From the NCBI GenBank assembly GCA_013360485.1, contig JABWBN010000031.1:1-45120 (forward strand): DNA of 45,120 bases, in the 5' to 3' direction. Of this stretch, positions 26,563-35,236 are shown piece after piece. Position numbers and translations under genes: made by a program. Origin of the DNA: Burkholderiaceae bacterium. GTDB lineage: Bacteria; Pseudomonadota; Gammaproteobacteria; Burkholderiales; Burkholderiaceae_C. Positions within the stretch are counted from its first letter, which is position 1. Every line of letters starts with the position of its first letter. The notes below the pieces were generated by a model. It had not been told where the DNA came from and ran no database searches. It saw only the letters and a list, made by a program, of their open reading frames with translations.

Positions 26563-27042
26563 ATGCGATCTGAGGGTCATAAGCCGCAACTCGATGCAAT
26601 CGATCGCGCCATTCTGTCCGCCTTGCAGGAGAACGGTCGGCTATCGAACGTGCAGCTCGCCGAGCGAGTGCACTTGTCGCCCTCAGCCTGCCTGCGGCGG
26701 GTCAAGCAGCTGGAAGAAGATGGCGTGATCGCGCAGTACGTTGCGCTGCTCAATGCCAAAGTGCTGGGTCAGCACGGCACCTGCTTTTCCATCATCAACC
26801 TGGAGTCCATGAACGATGGCCTGCTTAAGGCATTCGAGCAAGCCGTTCGCGACGAGCCGGAGATCCTGGACTGCTACTACGTGGCGGGCTCGAACGACTA
26901 CTTGATCCGCTTCAGCTACCGGGACGCCGAAGACCTGGAGCGCTTCCACACCCAAGTGCTCATGCGCCTGCCCGGCGTGGAACGTTCGAACTCGATGCTG
27001 GTGCTGCGCACCGTCAAGAAGACGACCTCACTGCCGCTGTGA
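26563..27042 (+). CDS. Lrp/AsnC-family transcriptional regulator
   Basis: The 159-residue regulator has an N-terminal winged HTH ('LDAIDRAILSALQENGRLSN', 'QLAERVHLSPSACLRRVKQL') and a C-terminal RAM/AsnC ligand domain ('DEPEILDCYYVAGSNDYLIR', 'DLERFHTQVLMRLPGVERSN'). These proteins bind an amino acid and form octamers that wrap promoter DNA. The ATG at 26563 is chosen; an upstream TTG at 26533 would extend the protein ten residues but would lie inside a palindromic operator. It is divergent to the polyamine cluster, and two palindromes lie between them. The effector may be GABA, glutamate or beta-alanine, which is inference. Confidence 0.9.
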   Translation: MRSEGHKPQLDAIDRAILSALQENGRLSNVQLAERVHLSPSACLRRVKQLEEDGVIAQYVALLNAKVLGQHGTCFSIINLESMNDGLLKAFEQAVRDEPEILDCYYVAGSNDYLIRFSYRDAEDLERFHTQVLMRLPGVERSNSMLVLRTVKKTTSLPL

Positions 27043-27058
27043 ATGTGGCCGCAGCGGC

Positions 27059-27604
27059 TCAGGGTGTCGGCGTCGCTCCTGCTTCCGCACCGCGAGCCGG
27101 AACCGCGCCCAACCGTCGGGCGGCAGGATAGACCACGTTCTCCTCGAGTGCGATGTGCTCCTGATAGAGCGTGGCAAACACGTCCACCGCATGGCGCAGG
27201 GTGTCGAGGTCGTACCAGCTGTAGCCGCGGGCCACAGCCTGCAACTGCGGCTCGAGTTCGATCCAGTCTTCCTCGAGCCAGCCGTGGTCTTGTTGGAGCC
27301 GCTCGACGCATTGCATCAGGTCGGCGTCAGCCTGGCGCAGCAGTTGCGGAAACACCTGCTGCTCTTCGGTGGCGTGGTGATCGCGCGCCGTGCTGGCGAA
27401 GAACTCACACACCATCGCGGCGTCGGCGCGTGCCTGGTCGTCGATGCCGTGGGCTTCGAGATGGTCCATGAGCCGCTCGAGGTCAGCCAGCGTGGCGAGC
27501 ATGCGCGCGTGTGTGCGGTCGAGCGCGTCGAACTCAACTGAAGCGGCCGCGTGGAGTGGTTCGCGTTGTGTGATCCTGAGCCTGCGGTTGTCGAACGCGT
27601 TCAT
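27059..27604 (-). CDS. Hemerythrin HHE-domain protein
   Basis: The 181-residue helical protein carries the iron-ligand pattern of hemerythrin-like domains: 'DRTHARMLATLADLERLMDH', 'FFASTARDHHATEEQQVFPQ', 'LQQDHGWLEEDW' and 'ATLYQEHIALEENVVYPAAR'. The repeated H-x-x-x-E and HHATEE blocks would hold a di-iron centre that binds oxygen or senses redox state. The ATG at 27604 is used; the track adds one residue from a GTG. It converges on the Lrp-type gene with a 16-bp gap, so it is not part of the polyamine operon. The C-terminal about 15 residues are low complexity (Ala/Gly/Pro). Confidence 0.87.
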   Translation of the reverse strand: MNAFDNRRLRITQREPLHAAASVEFDALDRTHARMLATLADLERLMDHLEAHGIDDQARADAAMVCEFFASTARDHHATEEQQVFPQLLRQADADLMQCVERLQQDHGWLEEDWIELEPQLQAVARGYSWYDLDTLRHAVDVFATLYQEHIALEENVVYPAARRLGAVPARGAEAGATPTP

Positions 27605-27740
27605 CACTGGACCCCCCCGATTGGCAAGGCATATTGATCCGCGAACCCAAGGCTGGATTTGCGGTCGGTCAAGTGTGTGGGTTCACCCCAGGCTGTAGGC
27701 GCCACCCGCGCCGCCACGGTCCTTCTCCGGGTTGGCGCCA

Positions 27741-27869
27741 TTTCACAATGGGAAAATGTCATTTCGCAATGTGGGATTTGCCGCTGCTGCGGCGCAGCAC
27801 CGTTTTTCATTGTGATCAAGTCGATTTCGCATCATGCAATCAATCTGGTAACTTGTTGATTTCACAAGA
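27741..27869. promoter_or_regulatory. Repeat-rich leader upstream of aceA
   Basis: The 367-bp gap between the hemerythrin gene and aceA contains an AT-rich stretch with four copies of TTTCRCA, starting at 27741 (TTTCACAATG), 27762 (TTTCGCAATG), 27825 (TTTCGCATCA) and 27860 (TTTCACAAGA). There is also an inverted copy, TTCATTGTGA, near 27806-27815. The first three are 21 and 63 bp apart, whole numbers of double helical turns. They look like sites for a regulator of isocitrate lyase. TATAAG at 27887-27892 could be a -10 element, but I see no convincing -35. I see nothing recognisable in 27605-27740. Confidence 0.45.
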
Positions 27870-27971
27870 TAAACTTTTTAGTCTTCTATAAGACATAAGT
27901 GTTCACAGCCTCATCCCACCCCATTACGCTATGCCCATCGTCCTTTCCGATCGTCAACCCTGGAGCACCTC

Positions 27972-29270
<1,299 letters not shown>

Positions 29271-29338
29271 GCCAGGACGCAGAAGAGCCGCAGCGGGCCC
29301 TTCTTCCCCTGACCTACCGGTCGCGAGCTCTGCTCGCG

Positions 29339-29372
29339 AACGATAACGGCGCCCACGGGCGCCGTTATCGTT
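29339..29372 (+). terminator. Strong hairpin downstream of aceA
   Basis: AACGATAACGGCGCCC-AC-GGGCGCCGTTATCGTT is a perfect 16-bp inverted repeat 69 bp after the aceA stop codon. The T-tract is short (TCGTTGG). It is symmetric, so it could serve both aceA and the convergent ABC-permease gene. Confidence 0.75.
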
Positions 29373-29409
29373 GGTGCGCCCGGCAAGGGGCGCACTTCTT
29401 CACCACGTG

Positions 29410-30336
29410 TCACATCGCCGCGCGTCGCCGTTGCAGCACCAGCAGCGCGAAGCCTGCGGCGCCGATCAGGATGACCAGCGCAAACGCGGGTGATGCCAGT
29501 CGCAGGATCGCGTGACCCGCATCGTGTAGCAGCCAAGCGGGCAGCGTCGGCAGCATCTCGGTCAGTTGCGACTCAGGCCCGATTCTGATGCCCCCCTGGC
29601 CGGGCGCGCGATCGGCTCCGATCAGGGCACGCCCGGCATGCTCGAACAAGGCCCTGAGGGTTTCCCACATCACCCGCGAGCCGTAGACCTTCTCGGCGAA
29701 CAGTCCGCCGCCTCCGATGATGGCAGCGACCACCGGTACCCCCCACCGCTTCAGCCATGCCGACGCGGCCATGGTCATGAGGATCAACGGGCTCAGCCAC
29801 AGCGTGCACAACAGCAGGCCGAGCATCAGGCGCGCAAAGAAGAGCACGGAGGTGCCCAGGATCAAGGCCCAGGGCAGGGCGAACCAGGCGCCCAGATCCC
29901 AGGCCCTGGTCACGAACACCACGGAGACCAACAGACCACCGGCCAGACCGATGGCCAGTGCAGCCCAGGGCATCAGGACCAGGTGCATCAGCAAGGTTGC
30001 CGCGACGCTCTTGCCGTGGCCGAGAGGCAGTGACATCCAGAATTCGATGGAGCGATCCTGTTGGTCGCGCCGCGCCAGGCCGGGCGCCTGGAACAGCGCC
30101 GACATCCAGGCCAGCATCATGGTGCCCACGGCCAATCCGGCAATCGCCAGCACCGCCAACAACCCGGCGTCAGGCACGCGCTCCACCTGCGTGTCGCCAT
30201 CGCTGTGCAGATCGAGGTGCACCTGACCGAACATCGCCGCCGCCAGGAGCAACAGGCTGGGCGCGAGCATCACGATCACGAAGCCGCGCTGGTGCTGCAT
30301 CCATTCGCGCTCGAGCAGGGTTTTGAAGCGATTCAT
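29410..30336 (-). CDS. ABC transporter permease (ABC-2 type)
   Basis: The 308-residue protein has an N-terminal cytoplasmic start ('MNRFKTLLEREWMQHQRGFV') and about six hydrophobic segments, with a periplasmic loop after the first ('HLDLHSDGDTQVERVPDAG'). It is the membrane partner of the ATPase encoded 13 bp upstream. 'RDQQDRSIEFWMSLPLGHGK' is a loop typical of ABC-2 exporter permeases. With the GntR/YtrA-type regulator it forms a three-gene unit like those responding to cell-envelope stress. The substrate is unknown. Confidence 0.82.
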   Translation of the reverse strand: MNRFKTLLEREWMQHQRGFVIVMLAPSLLLLAAAMFGQVHLDLHSDGDTQVERVPDAGLLAVLAIAGLAVGTMMLAWMSALFQAPGLARRDQQDRSIEFWMSLPLGHGKSVAATLLMHLVLMPWAALAIGLAGGLLVSVVFVTRAWDLGAWFALPWALILGTSVLFFARLMLGLLLCTLWLSPLILMTMAASAWLKRWGVPVVAAIIGGGGLFAEKVYGSRVMWETLRALFEHAGRALIGADRAPGQGGIRIGPESQLTEMLPTLPAWLLHDAGHAILRLASPAFALVILIGAAGFALLVLQRRRAAM

Positions 30337-30349
30337 CGTTGCGCCTCCT

Positions 30350-31222
30350 TCAGCCTTGGGTGCGGTTCATTTCGGGGGCGCGCGTCAGCGCCACGAACAG
30401 ATCCACCAGGCTCGGGCGCACGCGCTGGCCCAGAGCCTGCACGTGCTCCGGCGGGGGACCATCGAAAAGCGCAGCGGTTCCGCCCTGCACGCGATAGCGC
30501 AACAGCGGGTGCGCCGCGGCGATCGCTTCGGCTTGCGCCGGGTCGTGGCTGAGCGCCACGAAGCGCCGGTCGACTTCTTCCAGGCTGATCGAGAGCACGA
30601 GCTTGCCTTCGTTGAGCATCAGCACGTCCGACAGCAGCGACTCGATTTCCTCCACCTGATGGGTCGACACCAGCACGCTGCGCTCACCGTCGCACCACTC
30701 GTCGATCAGCATTTCGTAGAACGCCTTGCGTGAGAGCACGTCCAGCCCCAGCGTCGGCTCGTCGAGGATCATCAGCCGGGCATCGACCGCGGCCATCAGC
30801 GCCAAGTGCACCTGGGCCACCATGCCCTTGGACAGCGTCTTGACCTTGTCCGAGGGTTTCACGCTCGTCCGCTTGAGCAGGGCGCGCGCGCGCTCGGCCG
30901 AGAAGCGCGGGTGCAACCCCGACATCAGCGTGATGAGTTGCTCCACCCGCGCCCAGCGTGGCAGGATGGCGACATCGGGTATGTAGCTCAGCTGCTCGAG
31001 CAGGCGCACCCGGTCGGCCATCGGCGCAAGGCCCAGCACGGCGAGGTTGCCGGTACAGGGCAGCAGCCCCACCAGCGCCTTCATCAGCGAAGTCTTGCCT
31101 GCCCCGTTGTGCCCCAGCAGGCCCACCACACGGCCCTTGGGCACGCTGAAGGACACGTCGTCGAGGGCCGTCTTGCGACCGTAGCGCAGGGTCAGGCCTC
31201 CTGCCTGGATCAAGGTTTCCAT
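30350..31222 (-). CDS. ABC transporter ATP-binding protein
   Basis: The 290-residue ATPase has Walker A 'LLGHNGAGKTSLMKAL', a signature motif 'TLSKGMVAQVHLALMAAV', Walker B 'LMILDEPTLGLD' and the H-loop 'VLVSTHQVEEIE'. The signature reads LSKGM rather than LSGGQ, as often seen in YtrB-like exporters. The ORF track starts 23 residues too early. ATGATG at 31225/31222 follows GGGAGGA, and the second ATG has the better spacing. The start overlaps the end of the GntR gene, so translation is coupled. Confidence 0.9.
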   Translation of the reverse strand: METLIQAGGLTLRYGRKTALDDVSFSVPKGRVVGLLGHNGAGKTSLMKALVGLLPCTGNLAVLGLAPMADRVRLLEQLSYIPDVAILPRWARVEQLITLMSGLHPRFSAERARALLKRTSVKPSDKVKTLSKGMVAQVHLALMAAVDARLMILDEPTLGLDVLSRKAFYEMLIDEWCDGERSVLVSTHQVEEIESLLSDVLMLNEGKLVLSISLEEVDRRFVALSHDPAQAEAIAAAHPLLRYRVQGGTAALFDGPPPEHVQALGQRVRPSLVDLFVALTRAPEMNRTQG

Positions 31223-31569
31223 CATTCCTCCCATTGGAGTTGATCGGCAGCGATGCCCAGGCGACGCAGTCGGCTGCGCAGTTCGGGCCACTCTTCGCGC
31301 AGGAATCGCTCGCGGGCTGCACTTCGCAGCCGCTCACGGGCACCCGGCCGTATGTAGATGCCCAGTCCGCGCCGGGTTTCGACCAAGCCCTCGTCCCCGA
31401 GCGCCTGTATCGCGCGCGAGACGGTCAACGGGTTGATGAGGTACCGGCTGGCCAGACTGCGCACCGACGGCATCGGCTCGCCCTCGGTCAGTTCGCCGTC
31501 CAGAAGGCGGGCCGCCAGATGGTCGGCCAGTTGCTGGTAGATCGGCAGCTTGTGGTCCCAGGTCTGCAT
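31222..31569 (-). CDS. GntR-family regulator, YtrA-like
   Basis: The 115-residue protein has the GntR winged HTH ('PIYQQLADHLAARLLDGELT', 'GEPMPSVRSLASRYLINPLT', 'VSRAIQALGDEGLVETRRGL') and only a short C-terminal helical tail, the YtrA layout. YtrA-type repressors control the ABC transporter genes next to them. The ATG at 31569 begins the conserved region; the 14-residue upstream extension in the track runs through an inverted repeat that is probably its own operator. It is the first gene of the ytrA-like/ATPase/permease unit. Confidence 0.9.
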   Translation of the reverse strand: MQTWDHKLPIYQQLADHLAARLLDGELTEGEPMPSVRSLASRYLINPLTVSRAIQALGDEGLVETRRGLGIYIRPGARERLRSAARERFLREEWPELRSRLRRLGIAADQLQWEE

Positions 31570-31580
31570 GTCGCTGATCC

Positions 31581-31604
31581 GGTGTGTTGCTGATGTAGCA
31601 CACC
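31581..31604. promoter_or_regulatory. Inverted repeat upstream of GntR gene (probable autoregulatory operator)
   Basis: GGTGTG-N12-CACACC lies 12 bp upstream of the chosen GntR start. Inside it, TGCT and AGCA are also nearly symmetric. The position fits repression of its own operon. Confidence 0.5.
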
Positions 31605-31743
31605 ATATCAAGGCGCTTCACGGTCCGCGCACCCGATGCGACGACCTGCATGGATGCCCGACGGACTGCACGAGCGCGTGCCGAACGCTGGGGCGCCTTT
31701 GCAATCGGCGCGTCGGGCAGCGTCGCCGCGGCCAACCCGGAGT

Positions 31744-31771
31744 TTGATGTGATTTATTGTGTTATCATAAT
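31744..31771 (+). promoter_or_regulatory. Candidate sigma-70 promoter of orphan ATPase gene
   Basis: TTGATG and CATAAT (5 of 6 matches to TATAAT) are separated by 16 bp in a markedly AT-rich stretch (about 31745-31795), 29 bp before the ATG of the ATPase gene. The surrounding DNA is otherwise GC-rich. Confidence 0.55.
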
Positions 31772-31799
31772 TATGCAAACGAATTAAAGTCATCTGACC

Positions 31800-32981
31800 A
31801 TGACATTTCACCGCCCCACGCTGGCCCTTGACATGGCCGAACAGCTGCTTCGGCCAAAGGGCCTCCAAGTCAGCGTTCGGTCCGGCCTGTTCCTGGGCGG
31901 GCTGCGTCGCATCGGCAAGACCACCTTTCTGCGCGGCGACCTCGTTCCGGCTCTCGAGAACCTGGGGGCCATCGTCGTGTACGTCGACCTCTGGTCGAAC
32001 ACCAACGCCAAGCCCACTGACCTGCTGCTCGCAGAAGTGCGCAAGAAGCTGGCCGAGTTGCAGTCTGCCGACTCAAGGGCACTGGGGCTGCTCAAGCGCG
32101 TCAAGGGGCTGGACCTGGGTGCCGCCGGCTTCAAGCTCGGGTTCAGCGTGAGCGACGTGGGCAAACCAGATGGCGTGACGTTGGCCGACGTGTTCACGGC
32201 GTTGGTCGAACTGGGCAGGACCGACGTGGTGGTCATCGTCGACGAGGTCCAGCATGCGCTGGGCTCTGAAGATGGTCATGCCATGCTGCTGGCCCTCAAA
32301 GCGGCACGCGACGCGATCAATACCCGCCCGAACCCGCCAGGCCATTTCCTGTTCCTGGGTACGGGCTCGCACCGCGCTCGCGTGCGCGAGCTCACGATCA
32401 AAGGCAATCAGGCATTCAACGGCGCACTTTCGCAGGACTTCCCGCTGCTGGACGAAGACTTCGTCAAATGGCTATTGGCCGAGTCTGCGCTGGGGCGCCG
32501 CGAACCGTCGCTTATGGCCGCCTTCGAGAGCTTTCAGCGGCTGGGCCGCAGGCCCGAAGAGCTGATGAAGGCCCTGCTGGCGCTGCAAGGCGTACCAGAT
32601 GGGCAGGATCCAGACGCCGACCTGCGCGCCATCACCGAAGCCATCCGGCAATCGGCGGCCGCGTTGGATCTTGCCCGTCTGGACCAGTTGAGTCCATTGG
32701 CACAGGCCGTTTTCGGCAGGGTCGTGCGCAGTGGGGGCAGTGGCGTGCGGCGCGTGTTCTCTGAAGCCACGCTGGAGGAGTACGGCAAGGAGCTCGGTCG
32801 CACGGTCACGCTGGACGAGGTTCAGCCAGCTGCCAACGCCTTGCTCGACGCAAACCTGTTGGTTCGCGATGGCCACGGCGTCTACGGCGTGAGCGATCCG
32901 TTCGTTGCCGAGGCGTACCAGAGCCGTCTGGCGGTGCAGCTCAAGCTCGCCGGGGACGATCCGGCCGGCCCAGAGGTGTAG
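31800..32981 (+). CDS. P-loop ATPase with winged-helix-like C-terminus, function unknown
   Basis: The 393-residue protein has a Walker A 'GLRRIGKTTFLRG' (residues 34-46) with the GxRRxGKTT form common in archaeal-type/STAND-like AAA ATPases. A Walker B 'VVVIVDEVQHALG' lies near residue 140, and 'FLFLGTGSHRARVREL' follows as a likely sensor-1 strand. The C-terminal about 120 residues ('LDQLSPLAQAVFGRVVRSG', 'LLDANLLVRDGHGVYGVSDP') look like a winged helix. No partner nuclease, toxin or mobile gene is adjacent: the neighbours are the ytr-like operon and an alcohol dehydrogenase. The AT-rich leader suggests possible acquisition. A defence or regulatory role is possible but unsupported. Confidence 0.75.
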   Translation: MTFHRPTLALDMAEQLLRPKGLQVSVRSGLFLGGLRRIGKTTFLRGDLVPALENLGAIVVYVDLWSNTNAKPTDLLLAEVRKKLAELQSADSRALGLLKRVKGLDLGAAGFKLGFSVSDVGKPDGVTLADVFTALVELGRTDVVVIVDEVQHALGSEDGHAMLLALKAARDAINTRPNPPGHFLFLGTGSHRARVRELTIKGNQAFNGALSQDFPLLDEDFVKWLLAESALGRREPSLMAAFESFQRLGRRPEELMKALLALQGVPDGQDPDADLRAITEAIRQSAAALDLARLDQLSPLAQAVFGRVVRSGGSGVRRVFSEATLEEYGKELGRTVTLDEVQPAANALLDANLLVRDGHGVYGVSDPFVAEAYQSRLAVQLKLAGDDPAGPEV

Positions 32982-32996
32982 CGGCGGGCCGAGGAC

Positions 32997-34145
32997 TCAC
33001 AGACTGGCGTGCAGCATCGCCAGGTAGTCCTCACGCGTGGCGAGCCTGGGGTTGGTCTTGTGGCAATGGTCGGCCATGGCGCCATCGATCACGCGCTCGA
33101 ACATGTCAGGGGTGACGCCCATCGCGGCCAGACCCGTGGGCAGCCCCAACCGGGCGTTGAGCTCGCGCAACGCATCGGCCAGGTCGATTCCTGAGTTGTC
33201 GCAGCGCACAAGCCCGATCGCATGGGCCATGCGCTGCAGCCGGCGGTCACGCTGCATCGACTCGGCCGCGGCATTGAACCGCACAACGGCAGGCAGGAAC
33301 ATGGCGTTGAGCGTGCCGTGGTGCAACGCCGGGTTCACGCCGCCCAGGCTGTGACTGAGCGAGTGCACGCAGCCCAGCCCTTTCTGGAAGGCCATTGCAC
33401 CTTGCATGCTGGCACTCATCATGTTCCAGCGCGCCTCGCGGTCGGCGCCGTTGCGGGTGGCGCGCTCGACGTGCGCCCAACCGCGCTCCAGGCCGTCCAG
33501 CGCGATGCCATCGGCGGGCGGATTCACCGCTGCGGACATGAAGGTCTCCATGCAGTGCGCAATGGCATCCATGCCGGTGGCGGCGGTCAGCCCGGGCGGC
33601 AGCCCCAGGGTCAGGTCGGGATCGAGGATCGCCGCCTTGGGCATCAAGTGCCAGCTGTGAAATCCCAGCTTGCGCCCGTCGTCGACGATCAGTATCGCGC
33701 CGCGCGCCACCTCGCTGCCGGTGCCAGCCGTCGTGGGCACGGCGATCAGCGGCGAGACCGCTTCGGTGATGCGCGGGCTACCGCCTTCGATGGTGGCGTA
33801 GTGCTGCAGCGGCCCGTCATGGGTGGCCAGGATCGCGGCGCCTTTGGCCAGGTCGATGCTGGAGCCCCCGCCGACGGCGACCAAGCCGTCGCAACCGCCC
33901 TCGCGATAGGCGTCGACCGCGGCGCGCACGGCCGACTCCGTCGGGTTGCCGGGGGTTTGGGCGAAGACCGCATGTTCGCGGCTGCCCAGAGCTGCCAAGG
34001 CTCGATCGAGCACGCCAGCGGCGCGCACGCCGGGATCGGTGACCACCAGCGGCCGGCGCATGCCCACGCGCTCGCACTCGGCGTCCAGGCAACCGATGGC
34101 GCCGTGGTCGATCTCGATCTGGGTCAGGTACAGGATCCGGGCCAT
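32997..34145 (-). CDS. Iron-containing alcohol dehydrogenase
   Basis: The 382-residue enzyme belongs to the type III (Fe-dependent) alcohol dehydrogenase family. NAD-binding 'LVAVGGGSSIDLAKGAAI', 'AVPTTAGTGSEVARGAIL', the metal-site Asp and His region 'GMDAIAHCMETF', and the ligands in 'GLGCVHSLSHSLGG' and 'ALHHGTLNAMFLP' are in order. The ATG at 34145 ('MARILYL') is preceded by AAGGTGACC; the track begins at a GTG three codons upstream. It is divergent from the esterase gene and convergent with the ATPase gene (15-bp gap). The aldehyde or alcohol substrate is unknown. Confidence 0.92.
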   Translation of the reverse strand: MARILYLTQIEIDHGAIGCLDAECERVGMRRPLVVTDPGVRAAGVLDRALAALGSREHAVFAQTPGNPTESAVRAAVDAYREGGCDGLVAVGGGSSIDLAKGAAILATHDGPLQHYATIEGGSPRITEAVSPLIAVPTTAGTGSEVARGAILIVDDGRKLGFHSWHLMPKAAILDPDLTLGLPPGLTAATGMDAIAHCMETFMSAAVNPPADGIALDGLERGWAHVERATRNGADREARWNMMSASMQGAMAFQKGLGCVHSLSHSLGGVNPALHHGTLNAMFLPAVVRFNAAAESMQRDRRLQRMAHAIGLVRCDNSGIDLADALRELNARLGLPTGLAAMGVTPDMFERVIDGAMADHCHKTNPRLATREDYLAMLHASL

Positions 34146-34270
34146 GTTGGTCACCTTGCCTCGTAGCGGTGGTCTGTCGGCGGGTGTTGGCAGGTGTGGC
34201 CCCAGAGTGCGACCACCGGCTGCGCAGCTGCACAGTATGCTTGCGCGCCATTCCAGGAGCCATCACCGCC

Positions 34271-35236
34271 GTGACAACCCGCTTGCTCACACCCTCCATG
34301 GCGGGTTTGCTCGAGCGCATCCACCGGGCGCGCCGCACACCCTTCCATGCCCAGACCCCCGAGCAGGCTCGCGCGAACTATCTGGCAGCAGCGGAGGTGC
34401 TGGAGCCACCCCGCGCGGCGCTGCCGCAGGTGCGCGACATCCACATTCCAGCGGCGGATGCCACACCGCTGGCCGCCCGGTTGTACCGACCCACAGCTGC
34501 AGCGATGTCGCCAGTGTTGCTGTACCTGCACGGCGGTGGATTCGTCATTGGCGGCGTCGAAACCCACGACAGCCTGTGCCGGCAACTCGCGCGCCGCAGC
34601 GGCGTGGCGGTGGTATCCCTGGAGTATCGGCTTGCCCCGGAGCATCGGTTTCCAACGGCAGTGCAGGACTGCTGGGCAGCGATGCGCTGGCTGCACGCGC
34701 AGGGCCCAGCGCTGGGACTGGATGGAACGCGTCTGGCCGTGGGCGGTGACTCGGCGGGTGGCACGCTTGCCGCCACCTGCGCCCTGCATGCGCGTGACAT
34801 CGGCCTGCCCCTGGCGCTGCAGTTGCTCATCACACCCGGCACGGCGGCGCACGCCGATACGCCATCGCATCGCCTGTTCGCCAACGGCTTCCTGCTCGAG
34901 GCGGCCGACGTGCAGTGGTTCTTCGATCACTACATCGACATCCATCATCGCCGCGACTGGCGCTTCGCTCCCCTGGAGGCCGACGACGTCGACGGCGTGG
35001 CGCCGGCCTGCGTGATCCTGGCCGAGTGCGACCCATTGGTCGACGAGGGCATGGCCTATGCCGACCGCCTGCGCGCTTGCGGCGTCCCGGTTACGCTCGA
35101 GCTGTTTCGCGGACTCACCCACGATTTCATCAAGATGGGTCGCGTACTCAAGGAAGCAAGCGTCGCCCAGGCTGCCGCCGCGCAGGCGTTGCGCACGGCC
35201 TGGGGTCTGCCCCACCCGCCGCAGGAGACCTCATGA
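34271..35236 (+). CDS. HSL-family alpha/beta hydrolase (esterase/lipase)
   Basis: The product, counted from the GTG at 34271, has 321 residues, normal for the hormone-sensitive-lipase family. It has the oxyanion motif 'YLHGGGFVIGG' (HGGG at 87-90), nucleophile Ser161 in 'VGGDSAGGTLAA', an acid in 'ECDPLVDEGMAYADRL' and the histidine in 'RGLTHDFIKM'. The 34-residue extension in the track overlaps the divergent promoter; an ATG at 34298 is a further alternative. The stop codon overlaps the start of the thioesterase-acetyltransferase gene (ATGA), so the two are translated together. The substrate is probably a short- or medium-chain ester. Confidence 0.9.
   Translation: MTTRLLTPSMAGLLERIHRARRTPFHAQTPEQARANYLAAAEVLEPPRAALPQVRDIHIPAADATPLAARLYRPTAAAMSPVLLYLHGGGFVIGGVETHDSLCRQLARRSGVAVVSLEYRLAPEHRFPTAVQDCWAAMRWLHAQGPALGLDGTRLAVGGDSAGGTLAATCALHARDIGLPLALQLLITPGTAAHADTPSHRLFANGFLLEAADVQWFFDHYIDIHHRRDWRFAPLEADDVDGVAPACVILAECDPLVDEGMAYADRLRACGVPVTLELFRGLTHDFIKMGRVLKEASVAQAAAAQALRTAWGLPHPPQETS

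Noticed and set aside
27857-27892. Full sigma-70 promoter for aceA
   Set aside because: TATAAG is a fair -10, but no hexamer at 16-18 bp resembles a -35, so only the -10 is mentioned.
27720-27900. CRISPR array
   Set aside because: The TTTCRCA copies are only about 7-10 bp, unevenly spaced and partly inverted, which suits operators and not a CRISPR array.
31800-32981. Complete anti-phage defence system
   Set aside because: Only a single ATPase is present; no nuclease, toxin, methylase or integrase lies next to it, so a defence label is not supported.
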